Shown here piece by piece: positions 46,046 through 60,600 of a stretch of 64,000 bases of DNA; the first letter of the stretch is position 1, and each line of letters begins with the position of its first letter. Origin of the DNA: Acanthopleura granulata (lineage: Eukaryota; Mollusca; Polyplacophora; Chitonida; Chitonidae); assembly GCA_016165875.1 (NCBI GenBank), contig JABBOT010000004.1, forward strand, positions 11,764,765 through 11,828,764. The letters run 5' to 3'. The position numbers and the translations under genes are program-made. The notes under the pieces are model-generated. The model saw nothing but the letters and a program-made list of their open reading frames with translations. It was not told the DNA's origin and made no database searches.

Positions 46046-48150
46046 AAAAACATTTCTTTGCGCGGCGCTACTGGCTTCCGTACTCAAGCGACAATAATAC
46101 GCCTTGTTAGGTTAATTTTTATGTCTACATATTAACCACAAAAATGTCTCCACGCCCTACTAGACCACCTTACAGAAGTATTGTACTGATACAAACTTTG
46201 TACACTTACAGTTAATGTGGAACTTTTTCTGAATACCAATATCTTTATTTAGGTTTTAGTAACCAACACAGACACAGCTTATGTGGCTTGTTTGTCACAC
46301 GTGCACTGTAGAGGCTAGTCAGGAAGAGGTCATTTGTTGTCTTCGTGTAGACCTATACATATATCTACGTGTTAGCGGGCTCTGCGTCTGTGAGTGTACA
46401 ATAAATAGGTGTTTACAGGTATATATGTGTAGTGACCAATGGATACAGGATATCAAAAGTGCTTAGCACCGGTAACACATCACAATGCTCCTGATGCATT
46501 ACAAAATCCATACACAGTACAGCCATATTCCACGCAGTGTTGTGCTGTAACAACCAAATATAGAGCATAGCATGGCTGTATTTAGAATAATAACGACACT
46601 ACACAAATGTCCAATACGATCAAGATGGAGAACACAGATTTATTATGATTTGCAATTTATATCCATGTTAATACGAAAAATACATACATCAGTGTTTATA
46701 TCCGCATGCCATATCCACATGCCAACTATAATTGTTGGGTTAAATTTGTGTCTTAACAATCGCGGTCAGAGGTTTATACTGAATATAGCTTGTGGAAATA
46801 ATTATAACTGACAGAATTCTAATAGAGAACTGCTTAGAGGTATTCTAGTATGCTGTTGAAGACATTTACAAGGAGGCCTGGCAGTCATAATATGTCAATT
46901 TGAAAATTTACTGTTCTTCTAGAAGTATACGCATGATCTGCCGTAATTCACCGTTACCAGCATTCAACCAGTAGAAAACATTATTCCTTTTTTCTAAATT
47001 TTCTTGCTTTACCTCAGTGTGTTTGAATCTAGTTTCAGAGTGGGCGTCCATGGAACATTTATTTCATTTATATAGTAGTACTGCTATTTTCAACCCTAGG
47101 ACAACAGTATAGCCATGTCGCTGGAGAGCACATCAGTCATCTTAAACCGCTGTTTAAAACGTAGGCTATGGTATAACAACGGGAATGATTTTTCAGCTAT
47201 ATAGTAGTGTTAACTGGGAATGTTGACAACCAAATGGCAAATCCCAAATGAAATACCCAGTGCCTTTTGACATACATGGACATGGAGAAAAATCCAGAGT
47301 GCCGCATGAAAATTGAGCTCATGAAAGTACCGTATAACTGTTTGCCCAATATTTGCTGTGCAATTAAGTACTTGTTTGAATGGAAATAAAATGTAGTCAC
47401 TACGTTTTAAATTTTCCATAGATACAGATAGCAGAAAAGTCATAGTTTATTGAGTATTTAATTTACGTTTTACTACACGAATATATATATATCTTGAGGT
47501 AAAAATTTCAGTGAAACAGTTTATTAAACTGAGATTTTTCATTCTCAGGCAGGATGTTCATAACATAAACTGTAGCTAACCAGGATAGGGAACAATGTGA
47601 CGGTGACAAGAATTACTTAGTATCCGGATAGAACAACAATTCCGAGAATTAATTGGAAAAAAAAGAAAGTAATCAGAAGTAAAAAAAAAAACAGTCATCT
47701 GGCATCTGCGCAGAAGTTGTGTGTGCGCGTGTGTGTATACGCGTGTGGGTGTGGTTGGGGGGTTGGCTGATGTTTGCATCGATACTGACTACCAGTTTAG
47801 AAATGATGTTTGAATTGACTTTAACGTATGCATGAAAATGGACCCACGGCGATCAGTGGTAGATAATTAAGGTAGTCATACATGGTTGTATATATAGAAA
47901 AATATTTTGTTGAGCTATAAGAACAAAGTTTTAAACTTTAAACACGGCCTCAATCGAGTTATTGCACTCCGACAAAGTACAAATGCCCATTTCTTATCGA
48001 GGCGGGAACAATCATGATCACTCACACAACCATGCCTAAGTACATGACTCTGTAAATTTTGAGACATTGTAAAATTTTCTCCGATATACAGAGAAAAGAA
48101 AACTATGTCTTTGACAGTGCGGCGACAGGCTGTTCTGGAGCAACTGGCAG
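46046..48150. other. Intergenic, no gene recognised
   Basis: AT-rich sequence with a GT-rich tract at 47716-47757. Short frames here (46281-46466, 46572-46811, 47197-47443) show no coding character. Confidence 0.4.
47716..47757. repeat. Alternating purine-pyrimidine GT/GC tract
   Basis: GTGTGTGCGCGTGTGTGTAT followed by ACGCGTGTGGGTGTGG. Long alternating GT/GC stretches can adopt Z-DNA; this is a statement of sequence type only. Confidence 0.8.
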
Positions 48151-48459
48151 TTATGATGTCCATTCATAATTTGACCTCTTGTACCAGAAGACAGAATGTT
48201 TATAAGCAAATATATACGTGTACATAAAGCAAAAAGCAGCTATCGATTTCGTAACACTTATATTTTGATAGTTGTTTTCTTTAGAATCGAGCATTTGCCC
48301 AGCATTAACAGTTTCAGAAACCTGCACTTCATTAAACTTTAGAAATCGGCAGATTCGGCATTTCGCCCAATTAGCCCAATGTTGTTTATCACCTCCGCTC
48401 CTGGCGAAGTACCCGTATGCTCTAAAATACGAATTAAATGGTTTACTTCGCTTTGGCAT
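48151..48459 (-). CDS. Candidate first exon of a divergent gene, uncertain
   Basis: A 102-codon minus-strand frame starts at ATG 48459 in good context (CAACATG). Its first ~55 residues look protein-like: MPKRSKPFNSYFRAYGYFAR, then a W/C-rich stretch (HWANWAKCRICRFLKF). If real, coding probably leaves this frame at a GT around 48313 (GTGCAG|GTTTCT), since the downstream residues look random. The start is only 173 bp from the HDHD5 start on the other strand, which would make a bidirectional promoter. I know no family with this sequence and found no clear second exon. Confidence 0.35.
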   Translation of the reverse strand: MPKRSKPFNSYFRAYGYFARSGGDKQHWANWAKCRICRFLKFNEVQVSETVNAGQMLDSKENNYQNISVTKSIAAFCFMYTYIFAYKHSVFWYKRSNYEWTS

Positions 48460-48632
48460 GTTGATTTCCTAAGTACACTATCAGTTCACAGCTGTCAGTT
48501 TACAACACGTGGGTCGATGAGAACCTTGACCTTGGATACTCTGACGTCATATGATGTCAGCGAACGTCTCCGTGTACTCGTTCATTTGATTGGCTTAAAG
48601 TCACCACACCTCCAGCTCGAGCAGACGGAACA

Positions 48633-51600
48633 ATGGCGGCAAGAGGCCGTTTGCTGTGTAGATCGGCTGGAATATGTGAACGATACATGAGAGGCCCTTT
48701 AATATGCCGATTCGCCGAGAGACAGAGCTTGGAGACGAAACTACACACAAGTGTATGTATGCATTTCGTTATTATTCCCTGATATCGATGTTTGAGAAAA
48801 CGGTCGAAGTTGATTTCGAAAGTTGGTGTGTTGTAGTGCCAATCCATGATTTACTGGAATCAGCTGTTTGATACCCTCATGTCACTCTGTCCTTTTGGTT
48901 TTATATTACCTTTGTATCCATAATCTGGGTTTTTACATTATAATTATCTGGAACTGAACACATAGAGCGAAAACCAGGTATACAAAGGTGAAATTGTAAA
49001 TGCAACACTAGGCCTGCCTACCTACACCAGACAAATTAATAGTATTGGGTGAAACTTTGAGTTTGTGTAACATTCTTACTGAACTGGTGCATGTAGCTAA
49101 TATAACCAACACCAGTTCACTTGGTATCCTGTTGACAACTGGTAATGTGGAAGCATTGAAAGTGTCATTGTATATAATATCTTATTGTATATGTTTTGCA
49201 TGAGTCAATCATATGATATGGACATATAAATGTAGCCCGACTCTGGAAATAAATAGCTCTTACACATGTTAACATAAACATCTTCCAGGACTTAGCAAAT
49301 ATGTTATATTTCTAAAACTATTATCTAGTCCATGGGTAAAAAGCAGGAAAGAACGTTATAACTTGCACAGTGTATGGAAATAAGATTGTCATGCTTGCAC
49401 AGTTTGTTTTCTTTAGCAGCAGTCACTTTGGTTTATAAATCAACATGACCCAGCTTATTACACTACATATCTGGCATCAAGTAATCATTGTGCTTTCTGA
49501 GTTTGTTTTTTTTTTTTTTTTTTTTGCAGAACAGTAATCTGAAAACAAACAAATAAATGAAATCAGGTAGAATCTTCCATGTATATGGTATGGATTACCA
49601 ACATTCTTATACATGTTATATAGAGAACAGTTTCCTGCAAAACATGAAGAAAGTGGTACATGTATAATTTGATAGTCTGAAGGCTAGTTGACAATAGGAA
49701 TTTAAATTTTTTTAAATAAAAAGTGCCCAGCCCCTCAGAGCTGTAATGAATCGTGAATATTGGTGATTATCTCCAACCTTGTTTTAACCCTTGTAGGTTT
49801 TCCATAAATCGGTTATATGTAGTTAGATTATCTTTGACAATATTTCAGATTTAATCAATTTTTATTTATTTGTTTATTTGTTGTTTTTTTTTTTTTTTTT
49901 TTTGATTTTTGTTTTGAATTAATCAAATCCGTATCTAAAGATGTGAAATCTGTACCACACACAGTACATCATTGCATTGCACAGTAAATTTATTATAAAA
50001 TGGTATCTATAGTGATTTGTCTAAATCATCTTCTTGTACTGAATACTTGTACTATACTGGTAATGTATATACCATAGCTCATGATATGCTGTGTGAAAAC
50101 GCAAAAGTCTAAATTTGTGTTTTTATTGAGGTCCATGTGATGAGATAAGGCATATCATTTTTGGTAACAAATACTGGGCTAACACTGATGACATGATCAT
50201 TATTATCTGGATGAGGAATGTAATATCTTTAAAGGTGAAATGTGAATGGGCTTTGGAGTTCTCATCTATACCATTTCATCCATTGACTTGTACATGCTCA
50301 GATTAGAGTTTTACTCAGCATGGTTTAAGGATCAAAGTACATGTATGCCGTCCTCAGTGTCTCAGTAGCTGTTGTGGCTTACAGATGCTGTGACAGTAAG
50401 AAACAGTACTTACTGAACATTTACCAGATCACATGATTTCTGACCACCTGACAACTGACTTCTGACACAGGGCAGAGAAAGTATGTCAAAAAGAATGTCA
50501 CTCAAGTGCTTTCTTGTGGTCATGGTAGAAGCAGGATACTATTTAAGGAAGGGACCATGTGAATGGGCCAACAGGTCTATTCACACACTCTCACAACATA
50601 TGATGTATTATACCTTTATAATTACATTTTCGTGTAGGTACGTACAAGGACATAACGGTTATGAAAGCAGACTTCATGGGGGGAGGAGGTCATTAGCGAA
50701 ATACCAAAGAGCACTAATGCCACAAACTAAACCCTATGTATATCATTTGGAAAAATGAAATTGTTTCTTCGTTGATACCAGCTTATGTTATGCATAGTGT
50801 GCGTGTGTTTTTCTTGAAAATCGCAAACAGTATTTAGGAACTTGAATCACATGTGGGCTATCAAAGAGAATCTGGTTACAAGAAAACCTGCCTGTTGGTT
50901 TCTTAAGAACATTAACCATGTGTTCACCGAGCAATTATTCATTAGCCCATCATTCAAAGTATGTTTGTTGCAGGTAACCTGACCAACCCTCCAAAAAGGT
51001 CCTAAAAGTCTAATCCAAAGTTTTTATTGGGCTTATTGGGTATTTTATTGGGGTTTTTTTTGTGTTTTCTTTGTTCTTGCCATTTCTTTAAAATCCTTAT
51101 CATCTTCATTAGCCAGAATATAAGATAAAAATTTCCTTCTGACCAATCCTATTTTTTGTAATAGGATGTTGTCTCGCACCAGTATTGTGATAAGCCATTA
51201 ACTTATATTCATATACATGATGTACATTTAGAGACCATGCTTGTATCATGATGACGGAAAATCAGACTGAAATGTGCTAGGTGTACAGACAAGCTAAAAC
51301 TAATATAGCCAATAGCATTTCAGACATGGTCAGTTAATGTGATATAGGCATTCACACATGGTCAGTTAAAGCAATAGAGAGGTTCATATGTGGTCAGTTA
51401 ATGAGGTATAGGAGTTCACACATGATCAGTTGTTGTGATATAAATCTTCACACATGGTCAGCTATTGTGATATAGGGGTTCACACGTGGTCAGTTAAAAT
51501 GATTAGTTTATGTGATGTCTAGGCGAGTGGTTCATACAGTCAGTTAATGGTATATCCATAGGTTCACAGAGTGTCGGTTAATGTGATATAGAGGTTCGCA

Positions 51601-54600
51601 ATTGTCAGTTAATGTTATGTAGAGGTTCATTCATGGTCATCAGTTATTGTGATATATGGTCTAACATAAGGTCAGATAATGAGATATAGAGGTTAATACA
51701 TGGTAAGTTAATGCAGTAAATTCACACATGGTCAGTTAATGTTATATTATGTTCTCACATGGTCAGTTAATGTTATATTATGTTCTCACATGGTCAGTTA
51801 ATGTGACATATGGTAAGTTGATGTGATGTAGAAATTCTCATATGGTTAGTTGATATTATATAGAGGCTCACATGGCTAAGCTGAAATTATACTGAAGTTG
51901 GGCATTTAATGATATAGATCGACACATGGTTGGTTGATATGGTACAAACAAATCCCAGGTGATGAATTACCAGATTGGAGAAGAACAAAATTGAAATTTT
52001 TCGTGATGAGGTGATACATTGAATATATCAGTTAATTTAATGAGACATGTAGGGTTACATGTATGTGTGATATGGAAATGGATACATAGCCTGGTGATGT
52101 AATATACAGGTTTACATATGGTCAGTTAAGTTCATGTTATATGGAATGACACACATTGTGTGGTTATTTAATATGTAAATGGTCACTTAATGTGATATAG
52201 AAAGCCATACAAGCCCAGGTGGTGTGTATTAAGTTACATATGGTCATTTAAAGCTATGGAAAAGGTTTGGAAAGCCACACATAGCCAGTGATGGTTCATT
52301 TTTGCTGTGTTGTATGTTGCAGTTCATGGTCTCAGTCTTCCTCATGGACTGTTCATTGATCAGCATGTGATGCTGGATAGACTGATCCTGATCGAAAGGC
52401 TCAGTGTAGGTGTTTATGGAGAGAGGTATTTTTTTGTTGTGTGTGATTTGCCTTGGCCTTTTTGCACTGGAGATCTGCCTCTCTGGATAAGCCCAATGAG
52501 CCTGCAGTGCTCCAAAGGCTATTCTGTAGTGTGACCTGCTTCGTAGCCCAGTACAAGAGCACCCAGGGCGTCAGGAGTGCAAGATTCATTCCTAACCAGT
52601 GTGGACAGGCCTTTGTTAATGTATTGGTAATGGATGGATGAGTTGTAATCGTCTGAATACGTGATCCGTGTTTAAAGGCTTCTCTTCCCTACGTATAGCT
52701 GTCTTATAGAAAAAGCAACAACAACTATTCACATTTCCTTAAGACCCCTCGTTGTGAGATGATATGTCGACCTGAGATGACACTGTGTACTAAAAGCTTT
52801 AAAATAGTGGCCAGAAATTTCTTACATGATAGAAGGTAGAACATGAACAGTTTTAAGTTTTTCCAGAATCATGATATATATCAGCAGATTTGTAGATTAT
52901 CAGGTTAGCTGTCATAAGCAAAAAGATTGAGGTACAGTAACAGCAAGGTTATGTGAAGTGAAAGATATATAACAGAAAATTTCATGAAAAAGCAATGTAA
53001 AGTAATTCAGAGACATGATCATATACATACCTGATTGGGTGCAAATTAAAAGGTGCTGAGCTTATAATACCTTTTAATACATTTACATGTAGGCTTACTG
53101 TTGTTTTATGGTGAGCTACTATAAATCATAATGGAAATGTGCGTTGTGACAGAGATAACAGAACAGGATGTCAAGATCATATTATGCTGAACACCTGTAT
53201 TAACACAGGTAAGCATATACCTCCATGTACCCGTACATCTTTCTTCACATTCTACAGGTCAGTTCAACCTGCATCAGAGTGCTGAAAGTAAATATACTTT
53301 GGTACTGTTACTGATGTAGTCCTTAGGCCCGAGGCTAACCCAATTATACTTTGTTACCTTACAACAACTCCATATATATATACATGTTTAAGCTGAAGGA
53401 TTTATTGGTTATCTCAGGTGATCTTGCTAATCTGAGGTTACATCCTGGCTACCGATCAACGTGAGTTCACCGCACTGCAAGCCTGTTGGCTGAGATCAGG
53501 GGTGTGTTTGGAAATCTGCCGGAGCTCCTCTGATAAAAATAACCAGCCACTTGGATAAGAATGTTCTAAGCTTTCCAGTGGCAGGCTTTTATTTACCATG
53601 GAGATCTGTTTTCAGTCTCAATTCCACAGAAATGCAAAGGGTGTCGCTTTTAGCACTCCCAAAATTTCAGGTTTATATTCAGTATTGGGTGATAATGATA
53701 GCATGAGTTGGGCCATGAAGACTTTTGTCATATAACAATGCAGTTTTTGTTCAGCAGCTTTGTAGCTCTATTAGCCAATGAAATTAATGTAGGGTAGATG
53801 TTGTTCCACTGGTGTAGTGTGTATGGAATAGTTGTAAACATACATTTAGGTGTGAGGTAATAAATAGAGGCATGAGTGATTACCTCATTGAATAGTGTTG
53901 TTGATGAAGTGTTACATCTATGAGATCTTGATGGTTTAGATCACACCCATATGTAACTAGCCAAATACAGATCTTCTTGGCTTATGCCAGATGCACTAAA
54001 TACTCTGTAGGGGAAGTACTTGAGTTACTTGCCCTCATGGTCTGTATGCGTCCTCATTCATAAAGTTTGATTTGGCTGCACATTTTGGTTGGCCTAAACA
54101 ACTATTGACATTCTATTTATAATATGGCCAAGGAGCATTTGATGAAATATCAGTATGTCTGACAGCTCTAATTTTATGTTTGGTCACTCACTCTGGGTTT
54201 GGGATTGTCTCACTACTCATAAAGGCCATGTGTGTTATGAATAGTGAACAGTATTTTACACAACTTACAGAAGGTTATGACATCAGCTTGTTATATGCCT
54301 ACAACACGTATAATATGAAAGTGTCACCCAGCAGTGTTCGTGCTTTCAGATCAGGAGGTTTGTTTTATACCACCATGTGATTGTTTATATAATCTCAAAT
54401 TTACAAACATGCATTGTATGAATGTATATATACAAGTAGAGGGAGAAAAAATAATATGGCAACAACAAACTCCAGACAGTGACATATTTTGCTAACTACT
54501 TCTGCCTCTCTTTTTTCAAATCTTTTGCATATATTATATTTCCATTGGACATGTTTTTGATGTAATCAACTGCTATATTAAAATAGATTGTTGAAGTCTT

Positions 54601-57600
54601 TTTTCCCCAAGACCTTGGCAGATTATATGCTCTATGTGAAGTGAGCTAGGAAATGTTTGTAAAGGTCATCTCCTGATGTAGAGCCACTGTCAATGTGAGC
54701 AGGTTGTAGTTGTATTTTGATTGTACCATTGTCATTTGCCAGCTGTCAGGGCGATATCTATGTCATTTCACTAGAAGCTTTTCTGATTTGTACTTGCATG
54801 TCACAATGTTGGTTTTTCATTATTTTTGGTAGTTTTGAAGTCAAGTATTTTGGGATGTTAATTGCACACATTAAAAACGTTTAAGGATAATAGTATGCCA
54901 TACATATTAATCAGATATAAACATGAATGGTACAGTTGTACTGTTTGTTTTATGTCACCAGAAACTGTAGCCCTTAGAAAATGCATTGTTGGATTTGTAG
55001 ATGGACCACTATGACCATACCATATAAATTTCCGCAAAACTGTGGTGTACCTTGGTAACTTAATACTCTACAGCTTGTGTTTGGAGATGGTTGATGACCT
55101 GCATCACCTGAAGAGAAGTAGTCAACCCCAGGGTAAAAAATAAACACATTAGTATACATATAGGTCGTTGTGCCTTTTATGTGTCAACCTCTGTGTTTGA
55201 AGGGCAGTTTAGAGGACATATGGGTAGTGATACGTAAAAGTACATATATGCACATGTTCTTGTACAATAACAAATGTTTTATTTCTTAGAAGAGAATTCA
55301 GAATTTTTACATCTGCATTTGTAGGGTTAGGCTTGTACAGTGACATCTGATTCTGTGAGTTTGGTTAGCTTTTACCTCTTAAACTTGTCTCCATACTGAG
55401 TTAAATCTACATCTATAGTGTTTACTTTAAACTGCATACATGTATAAATATGTGTATGTATGTAGAATCGTGCCAGTTTGCTTACTTTAAACATGCATGT
55501 GCATTGTCGTACATGTATATGCACTATTTATTTGTTTTGGTTGTGCATAGACTCATGTAGATGGTTTTAACTTTCAGAGTACCGATAAGTAACTTTTTTT
55601 ATTGACAAACAGGAGATGTGATATACATTTAATATGCTGGTCATTTTAATCCAACCAAACCTATATGAATATGTGGTTGCATGTATTTACCATGTTGTGG
55701 TCTTATTTTCTGTTCAGAAATTGTTGCCCAGCAATTGAAAAGCTGTGTTCAGTCTTTATTGTTTAGCCATACAGAGTGATACAAACACTGGCTAGCCAGA
55801 ATCCCATTGTGGATATCAGGTATATTTTGACCTGGCTTTGTCACCTTACTTTTACAGGGAAGTTTGGCTTGATTGGATACTTTGCATACTTTAAATACTG
55901 TAACACACAGCTGTAGAAGTTATTCAGCTGACAGAACCTCCAAGTTGTTGTTTTTCGACATACAGAAAACATGTACAAAAGAAACAAGATCATATTGTTG
56001 TAATATTTATATGTTGAAAGTTTCTACAAAACTTTGATTCATTTTAACATTTGATGAGGAGTGAAGAATGTTTCAAAGGGAGATAAAGTACATCACATTA
56101 AACTCACATTTATACTCATAACTCATGGCTTGTTTTGACCAGTTTAGACGAATGGTTATGTTGTATATGTGCACCTGACAATTTATTGTCCATTACATCT
56201 CCAGTTTGAGATTCACACGTATCTCAGTACATGTGTTCCCTCAGTACAGGGAAAATATATGCATAATATTTTAAGGTTTGCTCAATAAATAAACATAAAA
56301 ACACATTTTGAGTGGATAACAGGTAGTTATTGGCAAGACAGTGGAATTTTTACTAGTGAATTTGATCAGATTTCCATGGTAACCAAGAAAAAGATGGGTG
56401 GATTTGTGGGCATAGGGCTACCTTGAGCGAAACTGGTTATATGTATAGTGTAGTCTGGTAGTAGAAGCCTTTGTTGCCAAGGAGACAGTAATGCTCTGAT
56501 CATTTAAACTTTGTAACTAAGCTATGTGATGTGGTCTGTGTAAAGATTATGAAAGAGATGAAAATTTTACTTGCTTTGCCCACTGGTGGAAATGCTTTAT
56601 TTTATCCAAATGTGGTACTTGATTAAAGATTTCAGGGAAGATGCTGGTGGTTACATTGATTAGATATTAGCAGAATAACTTAACATAGCTTTTTGTGCTC
56701 AGTGTGAAAATCCGATAATAGACGTATATAGCCAGGTAGGAGGCTGAGGTTTACTGTGTGTGAGGCTGAGCACAGCACATTATGTCATTTGCTTTGTGAA
56801 GTTCTGTCAGGTTGTGGTGAAAAAGTCCCTTGCCTAGAGCTGCCAAGGGGCTGTCATTATCATATCCCTTTTATCATATCCAGCCATATTGTGGATCAGA
56901 AAAAAAAATGTGAACTGCAGGTATAGGCAAACATTATATACTTCCAAGAAACGGTTGCAGTTTTTCTTTCATTGTCTTGCCGTATAATGATTGTAGGTAA
57001 AATGGTACAACAGTTGATAGAAACAGCTGTGCATATTACTCTTGTAGAAAGCTTACAAACAAATACCTTTCATATCAACCTTAATAAAGATGCCCATCTG
57101 TCTAAATTATTTATTTATAAATGATTTATGGTAAGATGCCATGCAATTCTAAACCTTCTGTCCCGTAGACACTAATAAAGAAAGCCTTAATCACATAATT
57201 TACAGGGTTGTGAACGAGTGGCAAGCTGCCTGAAATTATCATCAATAAAATGCTTAATCATGCTTGTTGTGACAACCACTGTTTACCATTATACAGGTTT
57301 AGTTCTCTTCTGTCTCCACTCCTATGAACTGCGGTCAAGCAAACTTGTGAAGATTGTTTGTTTATTCTAAGCAGTCTGAGGCCACTTGCACGATACTTCT
57401 TAAGTCACCATACCCATACCTTTTCATGTTTATGTCGTCTTGGTTGTAGGGCCATAACCATAACGTGGCATGATTTACAAGAAAAGGTATGAGTAACTGA
57501 TTTACAAAGTTTTGTGAAAGTGGCAACTGGCTTCTAACAACCTTAAAAGAAAAGACAACACTATACCAAATGTATATATGTTTACATGTACTGTTTACAT

Positions 57601-60600
57601 GATGACGAGACAGTTCTGATATACTTTCAATGTGAAAGTGGTAGTGGAATATGTTTGGGGTTATTCCTAAAGGTCTTAACCAGGAGGCCACAGTTCGTTG
57701 CCTTCAGTTGTGATAATAAAGTAGACTGTACTTCTCACACACAGGAATGCCTCATCCCTAATACTTTAGATATTAGGGTACGGATGATGCAAAATCATGT
57801 TTCCAGTTTCTCTAAAATAGTGTATCCTATGGCCTTGTAAGAATTTCAGGTTAAAAGACTATTTATAGAGTCACCAAGCAGGTAATGAAAAAAAAGGCTG
57901 TTAGGTCTGTATGAACCCCACTTCTGAAATAACTTTGGTTGTATTTTTTGTTGCTTTATCTTTTAAACCTGACTGTTGTCATATAAATTCTTAACTGAGT
58001 AAGGCGATATGTACCAATCAGTGATTGAATCAGTCAAGTTAACGCCGTTTGACTTTAAACAGATCACAGGCAGGGCTTGTAGTATGCAGATAATACTCGC
58101 TGCAATTGCAGCCACATAGAATTGGGGGTTCTTATTAACAGTAATATTTCAGTGTTAAAGACTATGCAAACACTTTCTGATATAATTGAACTAGAATGAA
58201 GTTTTATATCGGATATTATCAACCAGTTGCATGGGCTTATTGACAAGTGAACAGTATTGTTTGGATTGCTACTATCTTGCTGGTTATGGAGCTGAGCAGA
58301 TTTTTTATAGGATATATATTTATTACATTGGGATTTTGGATGGAATTTGTTTTATTTTGTACATAACCTCTTTAATATTAGGTCTGAGATGCATTTTTCC
58401 TGAAGTTGTAGGAAGTAGTACAGTGTGTTCTATTATATACATAAATCACATTCTACATTTTCTGTATATATATATACATACATACTTGAACAACTGTTCT
58501 GTTTCACTTTGCTTTATTACATGTCAAACCCAAACTACATTTTAGAACCTCTGGATTGTTAGTAAACAAGAACCAAAGTATATTTATTCTGTTGTCCAAA
58601 AAGATGATGCAACTGCACAGCCAGGGTGGAGAACAACATGCCTCACTGTTTTGGCAGGAGACTGTGACCTATATATAAGTGTGTGTGACCTAGTTTTGTT
58701 GGTTATGCACATAACTTAAGCATCCTAAAACCACAACAACAGACGATATGATCTCATATCCTTTCACCTATATTACAGAGGCCTTTTGTACACATGTACA
58801 GTATATTACTATGTACATATCATGTATCATGTTTCATTACAGAATTAAATTTGGATCTTAAAGCTCCTTTTGCCTGGCTTTTATCTAGATAATCACATGG
58901 GAGCATTTTGTTTAACATGGTGTAAAGTCAGCTATACTGTCTGATTCTTATGGTTAAAACCATTTTTACACCCTCAGAAAGACAAGACTGAGAAAGATGT
59001 TCAGTACATGTTAGGACATAAATCACAAAGTTCTACCTAATTTAAAATTATGTTTCATTGTTTCTTAAATCCTTATTTTAAGCTGGTGCACAGGAATGCT
59101 ACATTATCAGAAATATTGTGTTTTGATTAAGTTAGGGATAAATATTTAATACCGATGTGTAGCAATCTTTAAGGCCGTTGTTTTAAAATACACAGCTTGA
59201 AACCCTCCTGCCCAGAAATGAATGAAAACATACACATACCTTGCCCTTTATTTTAATTTTAATGATAATGTCATCTTTGTATATTTTTACTTTGTCATAC
59301 ATGCCTTTCTTCAAGGCACCTGCTGGGAGGAAACATGCTCTGATCATGTCTCTGCCATGCTGCTGTGAGATGATGAAACCTCTTTTCTGCAGTGTTTACA
59401 GCAGGAAAGAGTGTGACCTGTGCTCTGGTTTGTGGTTTGTCTACTGAATATTGAAAACTGCTGACTGGCTGAGGCCTATCAGTAAAGTAAGGGTGGTCAG
59501 ACAGTGTGTCAGCAGCTCCACATGATGACCATGTCTGGTGCATGTGCCCTTTAGCTGACCTCCTTTTGACAGTGTGGCCTCAGACAGCAGTGTTAAGCTG
59601 TCCAAGTTGGCACCCCCCTCCTAGGATGATGCAATGTTAGAACTGCATGGTTAAGGCCAAGCAGACCAGTAGAAACAGTTGAACTTCCTTGGCCTGGTGA
59701 GGTCAACCTTTTATTATGGCATTTATAATCAGGTACTCCTTATGCCAACTAGCCAGGGATTAACTGTAAGCTGGCTTTATACTTGGCTTACCTGGCTAAA
59801 GCACCTTATGGCAAGGTGTTAATTCATGTAGGTGTAACACAGCGCAACAGAGCTTGAAGCTGGCAGATGTACCTGTATGCTGGCAGTAGTAATCTTCATG
59901 CACCTGCTCAGGTATATGAGCACTGTGTATCAGTAGTTACCCTGTGCTATGATTGCAGTGAAAACAGTGTGGACTGTGGAAGGCTGTTTGCTTAGATAAA
60001 ATGAAACTGTTAAGTAACCTGTGCAGAAAACTCAACCCAAAGGTGCCAAGGGTTGTATTCAGCAGACATTTGGTAAGGAAATATATTCAGTTTCTATGTC
60101 TGCATCTGTGCAAATTCATGTACACGGCATGCATTATAAGTGTAATGATTGTTTAGCTAAGGATAGACATGTAGAAAAACTTTTAATATATCTAGCATGA
60201 ATCATACCCTGCAGAAATGCACATGTGTCTTTATTGTGTCCAGACCTTGCCATATTGCAGAGTGAAGAAATATGCACTTGTTTATTATGAATTATCTGTA
60301 CATGTTACATGTTGATGACATTTCTTTTGTTTCAGGCATGCCATCATGGTAACAGTTATGGGTTTCTTTTTGACATCGATGGAGTCATTGTGCGGGGCAA
60401 AAAATTGCTTCCATCAGCCAAAGAGGCCTTTGCACTTCTCACTGATTCGCAAGGGAATTTCAAAGTTCCTTCTTTGTTTGTGACAAATGCTGGAAATACA
60501 CTTCGACAAAACAAGGCGAAACAGCTTAGTGAATGGCTGGGCATAAAGGTGGGTGTGTCGCTATTTCTGTACAGGTTCCTATTTATTTAATCTTTAGTTT

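Larger units (their letters stand above)
48753..60335 (+). other. HDHD5 intron 1
   Basis: This 11.6-kb intron has a GTATGT donor and a TTTGTTTCAG acceptor. It holds a degenerate minisatellite (51322-52270), poly-T tracts at 49505-49525 and 49884-49903, and many short frames without family resemblance. A frame at 52453-52641 (SASLDKPNEPAVLQRLF) has somewhat protein-like composition but no identity or splice sites. Confidence 0.6.

Noticed and set aside
48272..48690. Plus-strand frames upstream of HDHD5
   Set aside because: Out of frame with the HDHD5 leader, or antisense to the candidate minus-strand exon.
51322..52270. CRISPR-like array
   Set aside because: The repeats are contiguous and degenerate with no unique spacers, and the genome is eukaryotic.
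59241..59543. Frames on both strands within HDHD5 intron 1
   Set aside because: No homology, no matching phases with neighbouring HDHD5 exons, and a direct 40-codon to 71-codon exon join is already satisfactory.
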